Shown here piece after piece: positions 8,076 through 15,342 of a stretch of DNA of 34,085 nucleotides. Below the pieces are notes generated by a model. That model ran no database searches, was not told where the DNA came from, and saw nothing but the letters and a program-made list of their open reading frames with translations. Source of the stretch: Bacteroidales bacterium. GTDB lineage: Bacteria; Bacteroidota; Bacteroidia; Bacteroidales; UBA6680. Both the position numbers and the translations under genes were made by a program. Numbering within the stretch: the stretch's first letter is position 1; every line of letters begins with the position of its first letter. The stretch lies in the NCBI GenBank assembly GCA_016926405.1, contig JAFGOQ010000221.1:1-34085 (forward strand), given 5' to 3'.

Positions 8076-8800
8076 GGCTCCTCAACAGATTTATTATCTG
8101 CAAGCGAATTCGATATACGCACACTCGATACATCTTTCGCAATCAGATTGTTAATCTGCTCAACAAGAATAGTTAACTCTGGTTTATTAGTTGCCTGTTG
8201 TTGCAAATCAATCATATTTAACAGGTTTCTCAAGCCAATAACCAAAGGTTTACGACTATCTGCAAGTGTATTGTTATTAGTGCTAATAACACTTGCGCGT
8301 TGCAAAACAAGGTTCTCGAAATTTGTTTGATTAGTTTTTATACTATCAACCCATCGAGTACCTTCTAATTTGCTTACCGAAGAAAGCAAAGGTTCAGACG
8401 TAAGCTCTTTTAAAAGATTTTTAAGAGCAGCAGTCTCCTCGGCATAACCATACTTATATAGTTCTTTGCCGTAACGCTCAATAGAATTATTTATCTGCTG
8501 AGCTGCTTGTTGCCAACCCTCTTCTTGGCTGTATAAACAAGCTTCAAGATACTTTTTAAAGGCAATAAACGATGCGTCGCGAAGTTGGTCGGCATTGTCA
8601 ATTGCTACTGTTAACGGATCGGTTGCATTGCGCATTAAAGCATTCTGAAAATTAGTAAAAGCTATTTTTACCAAATTCATAAACACCTCAACCCCTAGAC
8701 CCATTGTCAGAATTTGCGAATTCTCGATTAATGCAATCAAGTCTTTAGCAATCGTATAAAGAGCATTATTCGAGAATATCGTAAAGGGTATTTTTCTCAT
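8063..8800 (-). CDS. Conserved-looking 245-aa helical protein (DUF6261-like), unknown function
   Basis: The protein has no signal peptide or membrane segment and looks almost entirely alpha-helical. Short polar helices include LKNLLKELTSEPLLSSVSKL and VLQRASVISTNNNTLADSRKPLV, and the tail is Ser/Asp/Glu-rich. The length and the pattern of an N-terminal MRKIPFTIFSNNALYTIA, a middle KLEGTRWVDSIKTNQTNFE and 'RKPLVIGLRNLLNMI' recall a Bacteroidota-restricted family of about 240 residues that I know as DUF6261; this match is from memory. The gene stands alone. Its upstream side has two hairpins and a tandem repeat array, and its 3' end is part of an inverted repeat, so it may belong to a small repeated or mobile unit. 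Confidence 0.65.
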   Translation of the reverse strand: MRKIPFTIFSNNALYTIAKDLIALIENSQILTMGLGVEVFMNLVKIAFTNFQNALMRNATDPLTVAIDNADQLRDASFIAFKKYLEACLYSQEEGWQQAAQQINNSIERYGKELYKYGYAEETAALKNLLKELTSEPLLSSVSKLEGTRWVDSIKTNQTNFENLVLQRASVISTNNNTLADSRKPLVIGLRNLLNMIDLQQQATNKPELTILVEQINNLIAKDVSSVRISNSLADNKSVEEPSVN

Positions 8801-8834
8801 AATATTCTCATTTTGTTTTTTAGTCTATTTTTTT

Positions 8835-8856
8835 TTGACTATTAAAAAATAGTCAA
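8835..8856. repeat. 9-bp perfect hairpin in the leader of the 245-aa gene
   Basis: TTGACTATT and AATAGTCAA pair perfectly around an AAAA loop, 35 bases upstream of the start codon at 8800. On the minus strand it is followed by an A-rich stretch rather than T residues, so it is not a terminator for an incoming minus-strand transcript. It may be an operator or mRNA leader hairpin. Confidence 0.65.
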
Positions 8857-8884
8857 CCACGTATTATACCATTAGCTTAGTATA

Positions 8885-8943
8885 CTCTACTCTTCAATAA
8901 TAAGTTTGCATTAACAATGCAAACTTATTATTGAAGAGTAGAG
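8885..8943. repeat. 26-bp perfect palindrome with 7-nt loop
   Basis: The arms 8885-8910 and 8918-8943 are perfect reverse complements (outer end CTCTACTCTTC, inner end GTTTGCA) around TTAACAA. The loop can add two more A-T pairs. Neither strand has a T tract after it, so it is not a typical intrinsic terminator. It lies between the 245-aa gene and the 41-bp tandem array. Confidence 0.9.
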
Positions 8944-9079
8944 CAACTATAATAATACTTTTGGTATTAAAATTTTAACCGAACACTTTAAAACAGTAGG
9001 AAATATGATTTATGTAATAATTGTTAGGGCAAAGTTTTTCCAAAAAACGTATTTTCTCACTGTAGGGCTATGTTTCAAG

Positions 9080-9325
9080 TTCTGATTTTCGTCCATCCGA
9101 CTGGAAAATTCATTTTTACCTTCTGTTTTTCAACCATCTCACCAGATATATGAATTTTAGATTCTGTTTTTCGACCCTCTGGCTGGAGAGTCGATTTTCG
9201 GATCTTGTTTTTCGTCCCTCTGGCTAGAGAGTCGATTTTCGGATCCTCTTTTTCGTCCCTCTGACTGGAGAGTCAATTTTCAGATCTTGTTTTTCGTCCC
9301 TCTGACTGGAGAGTCGATTTTCAGA
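9080..9325. repeat. Six tandem 41-bp repeats
   Basis: Units start at 9080, 9121, 9162, 9203, 9244 and 9285, each exactly 41 bp, with a partial seventh (TTCTG) after 9325. The core is TTTTTCGTCCCTCTG followed by CTGGAGAGTCGATTTTC. Each unit can form a small stem CTCT/AGAG around a GGCTGG or GACTGG loop. Units 3-6 are nearly identical while units 1 and 2 have decayed. The period is not a multiple of three and no frame is open, so the array is non-coding. Confidence 0.92.
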
Positions 9326-9958
9326 TTCTGATAAACATTTAAATAGTTGTAATGGTTGCTTTTAGTCTATAGGAAAAATATTTGCGTAGTAATTATTTAC
9401 GCTTAAGCCTTTAACATAAGATATATTTTACATTAAAAAATGTATCTGTTAAAATTTTGAGAATGAAATGCCGATGCACCTAAAGTTATAGACAAATTTA
9501 TTATTAACAGCATTTACAAATTATCGGTATTACTAAAATATAGCGGGTAGCTATTGTGGGAGCTTATTATTTCAATATTATTTTAGTTCAGTACGTCAAT
9601 GATCGTTTAAGGGACTACTAAAATAGCATGTTATTTTGTTGTTTAAAAATTTTTTCGACATAAAATATATCTGCGCGGTAGTTTTTAACATGTTTAATGG
9701 CATGGTGTTGCTATTAACAAAAGTAAATTTACAATTACATATAAATTCCATCTTAATTAACCCAATTTTATGTTTCACGATTGCTTATTGTGGCTAGGGT
9801 TGCTTGTTAAAAAAACATACTAGAATGGTATACATTTATATATAATTATTTATAGTGTACCGTGTAAAAATTATATTTTGCATCTTCTTTTTATGAATAA
9901 ACTTATACATGTATTGCGCTTGTCAATGCCCTAGCAAGCAATACCCAATAAAACGAAT
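9326..9958. other. AT-rich non-coding stretch before the MutS-like gene
   Basis: This 633-bp stretch holds no convincing gene. Apart from the right half of the inverted repeat (9523-9565), I see only short AT-rich palindromes and a weak CTAGGG (about 9794) / CCCTAG (about 9929) inverted pair. A promoter for the downstream gene must lie near its right end, but no box matches the consensus well. Confidence 0.5.
9523..9565. repeat. Right half of an imperfect inverted repeat pair
   Basis: The segment runs from ATCGGTATTACTAAAATATA to GTGGGAGCTT and matches the minus strand of 8040-8075 at roughly four positions in five when small gaps are allowed. The pair points outward from a segment of about 1.5 kb containing the 245-aa gene, the palindrome and the tandem array. 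I see no clear target-site duplication next to it. Confidence 0.55.
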
Positions 9959-11290
9959 ATGAACTTTGAACTAGATAAACAGACAATTAAAGATCTTGAA
10001 ATATTTGGAGATAGAAACTCTAATGATTCGATATTTAACTTCTATAATAAGACAAAAACCAATGGAGGAAAAGAGCGTTTGATGTATTTAATGGAGAATC
10101 CATTGAGCGATTTACAACAGATACAAGAACGGAGTGAACTAATAAAATATATTTCATCAATTAAATTAGATTTAAAAATCACTCCAGATCAATTGGGTTT
10201 TATTGAGACTTATATTCGATTAAATACATTGCCACTACGAAATAATGTAATTGATGCTTTTTATCAAAATCTATCTTACCGAATAAAACCAAGTAACGAC
10301 TATTATCTTATTCAAGTAGGCATTCGACAATTAGTTTATTTAATAAAGCATATAAAGGAATTAATTAATTGTTTGAATAAAGATATCCCCGAGGAGTTAT
10401 TTAGGTTAGTAGGTAATTTGAACGAGTTTATTAAAAATATTGATTTAGGTGCATTAGAAACCAAAAGTAAAATTGGTTTTAAAGATATTAGTCGCCTAGA
10501 TTTTATTTTTAGAGCGAAGTATAAAAAAGAGTTACATGGTTTTATTAAAACAATATATCTTTTAGATTGCTATTGTTCTATAAGTGAAGTAGCAAACGAG
10601 AATAATTTAGCCTTTGCTCATTATATTAATTCATCAACTCCTACTCTTACAATTAGCAAATTACATCACCCATTATTAAAAAATGCAGTTCCTTATGATA
10701 TATCAATAAAAGAAAACAATAACATGTGCTTCTTAACTGGTCCAAATATGGCTGGTAAATCGACCTTTTTAAAGACAATAGGGCTGTCGATATATCTTTC
10801 GCATTTAGGTTTTCCTGTTCCTGCAAAAGCAATGAAAACCTCAATTTACAATGGTATTATAACAACTATTAATTTATCCGATAGTTTAAATTTAGGCTAT
10901 AGTCATTTTTATAGCGAGGTTAGAAGGGTTAAAGAAACAGCTGTTAAAATTAAAGCTAACCAAAAACTGTTTGTTATATTCGACGAATTATTCAGAGGGA
11001 CAAATGTAAAAGATGCATTTGATGCTTCGTTATTAATAATTGAAGCTTTTTTGAGAGTTAAGCAAAGCACATTTTTTGTCTCAACACATATAACAGAAAT
11101 TGCCGAAGAGATTAAGAAGCACTCAAATATTGATTTCAAATACTTCGATTCGAAATTAGTTGATAACAAACCTGTTTATAATTATAAACTATGCAATGGG
11201 GTCACTCATGAAAGTCTTGGTATGTTTATAGTTAAAAACGAGGGGATTGTTGAGATACTGGATTCGATAAGCGAACTCGAAATAGTATAA
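9959..11290 (+). CDS. Short MutS-family ATPase (MutS-related, lacks mismatch-recognition and Smr domains)
   Basis: The C-terminal ATPase domain is unmistakable. Walker A is GPNMAGKST at residues 261-269, a helix follows with the family glycines, Walker B is LFVIFDELFRGT (Asp342-Glu343), and STHITEIAEEI is the His-loop region. Residues 1-250 match the core/lever helices in length and helical character. The protein has 443 residues, against about 850 in MutS and 780 in MutS2. It therefore lacks the N-terminal mismatch-binding domains and a C-terminal Smr nuclease. Such short forms are common in Bacteroidota and their role (recombination, repair or other) is not settled. It stands alone on the plus strand. 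Confidence 0.85.
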   Translation: MNFELDKQTIKDLEIFGDRNSNDSIFNFYNKTKTNGGKERLMYLMENPLSDLQQIQERSELIKYISSIKLDLKITPDQLGFIETYIRLNTLPLRNNVIDAFYQNLSYRIKPSNDYYLIQVGIRQLVYLIKHIKELINCLNKDIPEELFRLVGNLNEFIKNIDLGALETKSKIGFKDISRLDFIFRAKYKKELHGFIKTIYLLDCYCSISEVANENNLAFAHYINSSTPTLTISKLHHPLLKNAVPYDISIKENNNMCFLTGPNMAGKSTFLKTIGLSIYLSHLGFPVPAKAMKTSIYNGIITTINLSDSLNLGYSHFYSEVRRVKETAVKIKANQKLFVIFDELFRGTNVKDAFDASLLIIEAFLRVKQSTFFVSTHITEIAEEIKKHSNIDFKYFDSKLVDNKPVYNYKLCNGVTHESLGMFIVKNEGIVEILDSISELEIV

Positions 11291-11334
11291 TCTATAACTA
11301 TTGCAAAGAGACAAGTCAAGGCAAAAGGGAAACA

Positions 11335-11884
11335 ATGCCTGCTGGAATAATTACTAATACTACATTCCAAAAGCAATTAGCTATTAATTTATATGATGCA
11401 GCTGTTGGAACAGAGGTTGGCGTTCTTTCTGCTACCGATGTTGATGCAAACGATGTTTTAACATACACTATTGCCGACAATGATAACTTTAAGGTAGAAG
11501 GCGATAAGCTTGTTACCAAATCAACATTCGATTACGATACAAAATCGGAGTACAAATTAACTGTAACAGCAACCGATAAAGGAGGTTTAAAAGTAGAGAA
11601 TGAGTTTACAATAACAATAACCGAGGCTAAGGCCACAGCAATTAATAAGGCTGTTAATGGTAATGTAAAGATTTATCCTAACCCTGCTGTTTCAACAGTT
11701 ACTATTAAAACAACTGTTATAATAAACAGAGTTGATATTGTTAATGTTTCTGGTACTGTTGTTTATTCAACCATTGTTAATACAACAAACACTACTGTTG
11801 ATGTTAGTTTTACAATCTGGAATATATACCCTAAGAGGCTACACATCTGATGGAGTTATAACAAAGCAATTTGTTAAGAAGTAA
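11335..11884 (+). pseudogene. Remnant of a T9SS-secreted cadherin-like surface protein, frameshifted
   Basis: The first frame encodes a cadherin-like domain (VGTEVGVLSATDVDANDVLTYTIA, then EYKLTVTATDKGG) and the start of a type A type IX sorting domain (NGNVKIYPNPA, VDIVNVSGTVVY). After VDVS the frame is lost. One frame over, the expected ending LQSGIYTLRGYTSDG...FVKK continues to a stop at 11882-11884. The shift maps to the TTTT run at 11808-11811. The left end has no signal peptide and begins mid-domain, so the large N-terminal part of the protein is missing too. It is therefore a gene fragment rather than a recently broken gene, though a base-call error could explain the shift alone. Confidence 0.8.
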
Positions 11885-11910
11885 TACATATTGCACATAA
11901 TAATAACATA

Positions 11911-11945
11911 ACCCCTCTTGGATACTATTTCCAAGAGGGGTTTTT
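11911..11945 (+). terminator. Intrinsic terminator
   Basis: ACCCCTCTTGG and CCAAGAGGGGT form a perfect 11-bp stem around a nine-base loop, followed by five T residues. It terminates plus-strand transcription after the surface-protein remnant and may also stop minus-strand transcripts running past bioD. Confidence 0.9.
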
Positions 11946-12080
11946 AATATTTAGCTATTATAAATTTATTTATTTAGACAGTAAAGAGTTGTCACTTTAC
12001 ATATATTGCCGAAATGAGTCTGCTATTAACTATAAATTCAAATAGTTGTTATCATTATTACTCATCAAATATGAGTGTGT

Positions 12081-12773
12081 TTAAACAATAATCAACTTCT
12101 CCCATTCGCCAGTTTGGTTGGGGTTTATATTAATATCGGGAACTCTTATTAATGGCGACTCCGAGAAATATTTCGAAAGATAATTTGAAAATATATTGTA
12201 TGAATCTTCGGCAATAAATTTATCTTTTGCAGGGTACTCGTTATAAACTAGTGCTGCAAGTTTAATGTTGTTGTTTCGCATATATTCAAGGCTCAGAAGA
12301 GTATGATTTACACTTCCTAAACGCGACGAGGTTACAAGTATTACAGGTAGGTGATAATCTTTAATAAAATCGGCCGATGTGTAATTTCCGGTAAGAGGTA
12401 CTATCAGTCCTCCTGCTCCCTCGAGTAAAATAACATCGTAGTTTGGAGTAAGATTAAAAACTGTATCGGCAATTTTTTTTGTGTCAATAATTTTGTTTTC
12501 AAGGCGTGCAGAGAGATGTGGCGAACAAGGATGGTTAAAAAGATATGGGCATGTTTGACCCGCTTTATCTTCGGGCAAAAGCTCAATACCAGCAATTCGT
12601 CGATGTTCAATAATATCGTCCGAAATATTTTGGCAGCCTGTTTGAGCTGCTTTTACTGTTATTGCTTTTATGTTTTTTGATAGTAGATATTTATAAAAAA
12701 GCCCTGTAACAATTGTTTTCCCAGCATCGGTATCGATACCGCTAATGAAATATATTTGAGTAAATTTTTGCAT
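12081..12773 (-). CDS. bioD: Dethiobiotin synthetase
   Basis: It closes the ureido ring of dethiobiotin from 7,8-diaminononanoate, CO2 and ATP in the cytoplasm. The P-loop GIDTDAGKT is at residues 12-20 (Escherichia coli has GTDTEVGKT), and LLEGAGGLIVPL matches the second conserved motif. With the ATG at 12773 the protein has 230 residues, close to the family's usual 220-240. A TTG 30 bases upstream is in frame but overlaps bioC, and I rejected it. It is the last gene of the biotin operon, 10 bp after bioC. Confidence 0.93.
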   Translation of the reverse strand: MQKFTQIYFISGIDTDAGKTIVTGLFYKYLLSKNIKAITVKAAQTGCQNISDDIIEHRRIAGIELLPEDKAGQTCPYLFNHPCSPHLSARLENKIIDTKKIADTVFNLTPNYDVILLEGAGGLIVPLTGNYTSADFIKDYHLPVILVTSSRLGSVNHTLLSLEYMRNNNIKLAALVYNEYPAKDKFIAEDSYNIFSNYLSKYFSESPLIRVPDININPNQTGEWEKLIIV

Positions 12774-12783
12774 GATTTTATTG

Positions 12784-13536
12784 TTATTTCTTTTTTGCAA
12801 CAATGTAAATTGGGTTGTAGGTTAATGAAAAGCCCTTATTTGAGTGAAACAATTTTCTATATTCTTTTTCGAAATTATTAAAATCAGAAGGAGTCCATTT
12901 CTCTCGTGAAATGGCATTTGTACCTGTGTTTTTCATGTGTTTAAGTACCTCCAGAGGTGAATTAAAATATAGAGTGATATTTTCCGACTCAAGTAATAAT
13001 ATTTCGAATTTATCTTCTATTGAATTTTTTATCTGCTCAACCGATGGATATTGAATTCCTGAACCTGTAATAGAACTAATTTCAGTAAAATTATGGGCTC
13101 CGTATGTGTTGTAAATAAGCAGTCCATTTTCTGTTAAGGCATTACTTGCCTTAATTGCAAACATTGGCAAATCGGTAAGCCATTGTAATGCCGACCCCGA
13201 TATTATTAAGTTGTTATTTGAAGGGAAGTCGATAGTTTCAATATCGCCCATAGCAAAGCTATGATTAGCTTTAAAATTGTTAAAACAACCTTTTGATTCG
13301 AAAACAAGATCGTTAAAAACAAATTCTGATGATGAGAATTTAGCTTCTAATAACCTCGATAGAATGCCTGTTCCACAGCCAATTTCGAATATCTTTTTTG
13401 GTTCAAAAGAGGGCGGAATAAGCTGAATTAATTTATTGTTAATTATAGTTTGTGCCGTAGCGTGTGAATTATATGTATTAAGACTTTTGCGAAATCGTTC
13501 GCAAATAAGTTGTTTGTTAATTAGTTGATTAATCAT
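12784..13536 (-). CDS. bioC: Malonyl-ACP O-methyltransferase
   Basis: BioC methylates malonyl-ACP so that fatty-acid enzymes can elongate it to pimeloyl-ACP methyl ester. The SAM-binding motif IFEIGCGTGILSRLLE is at residues 49-64. It is followed by FNDL at the end of strand two and ISGSALQWL, which is typical of BioC. The length, 250 residues, is normal. Its ATG overlaps the stop of bioG (TAATG), and bioD follows. The neighbouring esterase confirms the BioC-BioG route. Confidence 0.93.
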   Translation of the reverse strand: MINQLINKQLICERFRKSLNTYNSHATAQTIINNKLIQLIPPSFEPKKIFEIGCGTGILSRLLEAKFSSSEFVFNDLVFESKGCFNNFKANHSFAMGDIETIDFPSNNNLIISGSALQWLTDLPMFAIKASNALTENGLLIYNTYGAHNFTEISSITGSGIQYPSVEQIKNSIEDKFEILLLESENITLYFNSPLEVLKHMKNTGTNAISREKWTPSDFNNFEKEYRKLFHSNKGFSLTYNPIYIVAKKK

Positions 13537-14192
13537 TATAATAATGTTCCAATATTAATTGTGTTGAAAGGAAAATGAGCTCCTTTAATTTCAGTTATAA
13601 CAGTATTGTTTTCTGTTTGCCAATATCTTTTCTGATTTTCAGCCGAAAAAATAAGATCGTCGTTTGTAATTATTGCACAGTCGAAAATATTCTCGGCTTT
13701 TGTGCTTTTGTTAATGCTATCAAACAAAAATTGGAGCTCCTTTTTTTGATCTTCCCAACAGCCAGTGGCAAGATATCTTTCTATTTCGCTCAGCATACGG
13801 CTTCCTCCTGCAATTCGAGTATTGAATTTTTTTAGGTTTCGCTCGTTTAGGTTTGTTAATGTCCCTTCAAAAACAGCTTTTGGAATGCCAAAGTTATCGC
13901 TTATTGGATTTAAAGTTCCGTTTATTGCAATAGCCTTATCTATTTTTATATTCAATTTTTTTACGATAAAAGGTGCTACCCAAACTCCCAGCGACCAAGC
14001 AACAACAGTTATGTTTTTGTAATCTTTTTCAATTTTAACATCATCAGTATTAAAATTTGAGTATCGATACAGTATCAATTTATCGTAATTTGGAACATCT
14101 AAAATAGGTAGCATCTTTTCGTCGAAGCCCCAACCATTAAAAAATATTAGCAGGTTTTTATTGGTGCTATCTTTTATATACTTATTGTTCAT
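13536..14192 (-). CDS. bioG: Pimeloyl-ACP methyl ester esterase, BioG type (DUF452)
   Basis: BioG removes the methyl group from pimeloyl-ACP methyl ester, ending the disguised fatty-acid cycles. This 218-residue alpha/beta-hydrolase has the oxyanion-hole region FFNGWGFDEKML and a nucleophile elbow VAWSLGVW with Ser67. A late His in GAHFPF completes the likely triad. The elbow is W-S-L-G, as in BioG, rather than G-x-S-x-G. The gene overlaps bioF by 11 bp and bioC by one base, so translation is tightly coupled. Confidence 0.92.
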   Translation of the reverse strand: MNNKYIKDSTNKNLLIFFNGWGFDEKMLPILDVPNYDKLILYRYSNFNTDDVKIEKDYKNITVVAWSLGVWVAPFIVKKLNIKIDKAIAINGTLNPISDNFGIPKAVFEGTLTNLNERNLKKFNTRIAGGSRMLSEIERYLATGCWEDQKKELQFLFDSINKSTKAENIFDCAIITNDDLIFSAENQKRYWQTENNTVITEIKGAHFPFNTINIGTLL

Positions 14193-15339
14193 TAATAATT
14201 GTTGAGGTTTGATTTATCGATACAGGAAGTGTTCCGATAATTGAACTTACTTTATTAATATCTTCAGTAGTTAATGTAGCTGAAAGCGAGAAGCGTATTC
14301 TTGCGGTTCCCTGTGGAACAGTTGGGTAACGAACAGGACGTGCATCAATATGATTGTTTTTAAAAATTTCGTACCACTGCAAAGCAAGTGAGTTATCGAA
14401 AGCCATAAACGGAACAATTGCAGATTCACCAAGAGTCTTAAAGCCGTTGTTTGTTATAGCAGAACGTAAATTAGATGATATACTTTTCAGGTATTCGCGC
14501 TCATGATTCATTGACTGCACTTTATTCATAACAAAGCGAGACCACGCAAAATTAATTGGTGCTAGAGCTGTTGTAAAAATAAATGAGCGCATTCTGTTTA
14601 TCAGAAATTCTTTAACCACGCTATGGCAAATTACAAAAGCTCCTACCGAAGCAATTGCTTTTCCAAGAGTCCCTATAATAATATCTACATCATCCATTAT
14701 TCCTAATTCTTGACAAAGACCAAGACCTGTTTCGCCATATAGCCCAAGGCTGTGTGCTTCGTCAACAATTAGAAAAGCACCATATTTATTTTTTATATCG
14801 ACAATCTCTTTAAGTGGAGCCATATCGCCATCCATACTGTAAATAGATTCTACAGCAATAATAATATTATCGAATTTTCCTTTAAACTTTTCGATAATGC
14901 GAATAAGGTGATTAACGTCGTTATGTTTAAAGCGTTCAAAATGTGCATCAGATAATCTAATTCCATCAATGGTGCTAGCATGAATCATCTTATCGGCAAT
15001 AATAAGGTCTGTCTTTGTTGTTATTGCAGGAAGAAGACCACAGTTTGCATGGTATCCACTATTAAATGCTAGTGCTGGTCGATTATACATGCGTTCTAAA
15101 TCACTCTCAAACATTACACTTTGAGAATGATCGCCAGCAAGTAGTCGCGACGAATAAGAACCAAATCCGATTTTTGATTTGGTTAACTCAAGAAACTCTT
15201 CACGTAAATTTTGGTTTGTAGCAATGCCTAAGTAATCGTTACCCGACATATTAATAAAGAACGGATCGGTGTTAACGGCGTAGCGATAACAATTATCGGT
15301 CTTTATTTGCTCAATCTGGTTTTTAAGTCTTTCTAACAT
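14182..15339 (-). CDS. bioF: 8-amino-7-oxononanoate synthase
   Basis: BioF condenses pimeloyl-ACP (or -CoA) with L-alanine using PLP. The 385-residue protein has the alpha-oxoamine synthase motifs FNSGYHAN, VDEAHSLGLYG (Asp193) and GTLGKAIASVGAF with the PLP lysine at Lys227. The C-terminal RPVRYPTVPQGTARIRFSLS is typical of AONS. It starts 3 bp after bioA ends and overlaps bioG. Confidence 0.95.
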   Translation of the reverse strand: MLERLKNQIEQIKTDNCYRYAVNTDPFFINMSGNDYLGIATNQNLREEFLELTKSKIGFGSYSSRLLAGDHSQSVMFESDLERMYNRPALAFNSGYHANCGLLPAITTKTDLIIADKMIHASTIDGIRLSDAHFERFKHNDVNHLIRIIEKFKGKFDNIIIAVESIYSMDGDMAPLKEIVDIKNKYGAFLIVDEAHSLGLYGETGLGLCQELGIMDDVDIIIGTLGKAIASVGAFVICHSVVKEFLINRMRSFIFTTALAPINFAWSRFVMNKVQSMNHEREYLKSISSNLRSAITNNGFKTLGESAIVPFMAFDNSLALQWYEIFKNNHIDARPVRYPTVPQGTARIRFSLSATLTTEDINKVSSIIGTLPVSINQTSTIINEQ

Positions 15340-15342
15340 AAT

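Noticed and set aside
9080-9325. CRISPR array
   Set aside because: The whole 41-bp unit is conserved with no unique spacers between short repeats, and no cas genes are near; it is a plain tandem repeat.
9596-9778. Minus-strand 60-codon reading frame
   Set aside because: Short, AT-rich, no motif, no neighbouring gene on that strand and no promoter box; likely chance.
11306-11330. Copy of the AGAGACAA palindrome near the surface-protein remnant
   Set aside because: Only about eight bases of one arm match the bioB/bioA hairpin and the second arm is missing; too short to call.
12774-12803. Longer BioD start at a TTG
   Set aside because: It overlaps the end of bioC and adds an Asn/Lys-rich extension; the ATG at 12773 directly precedes the conserved first strand.
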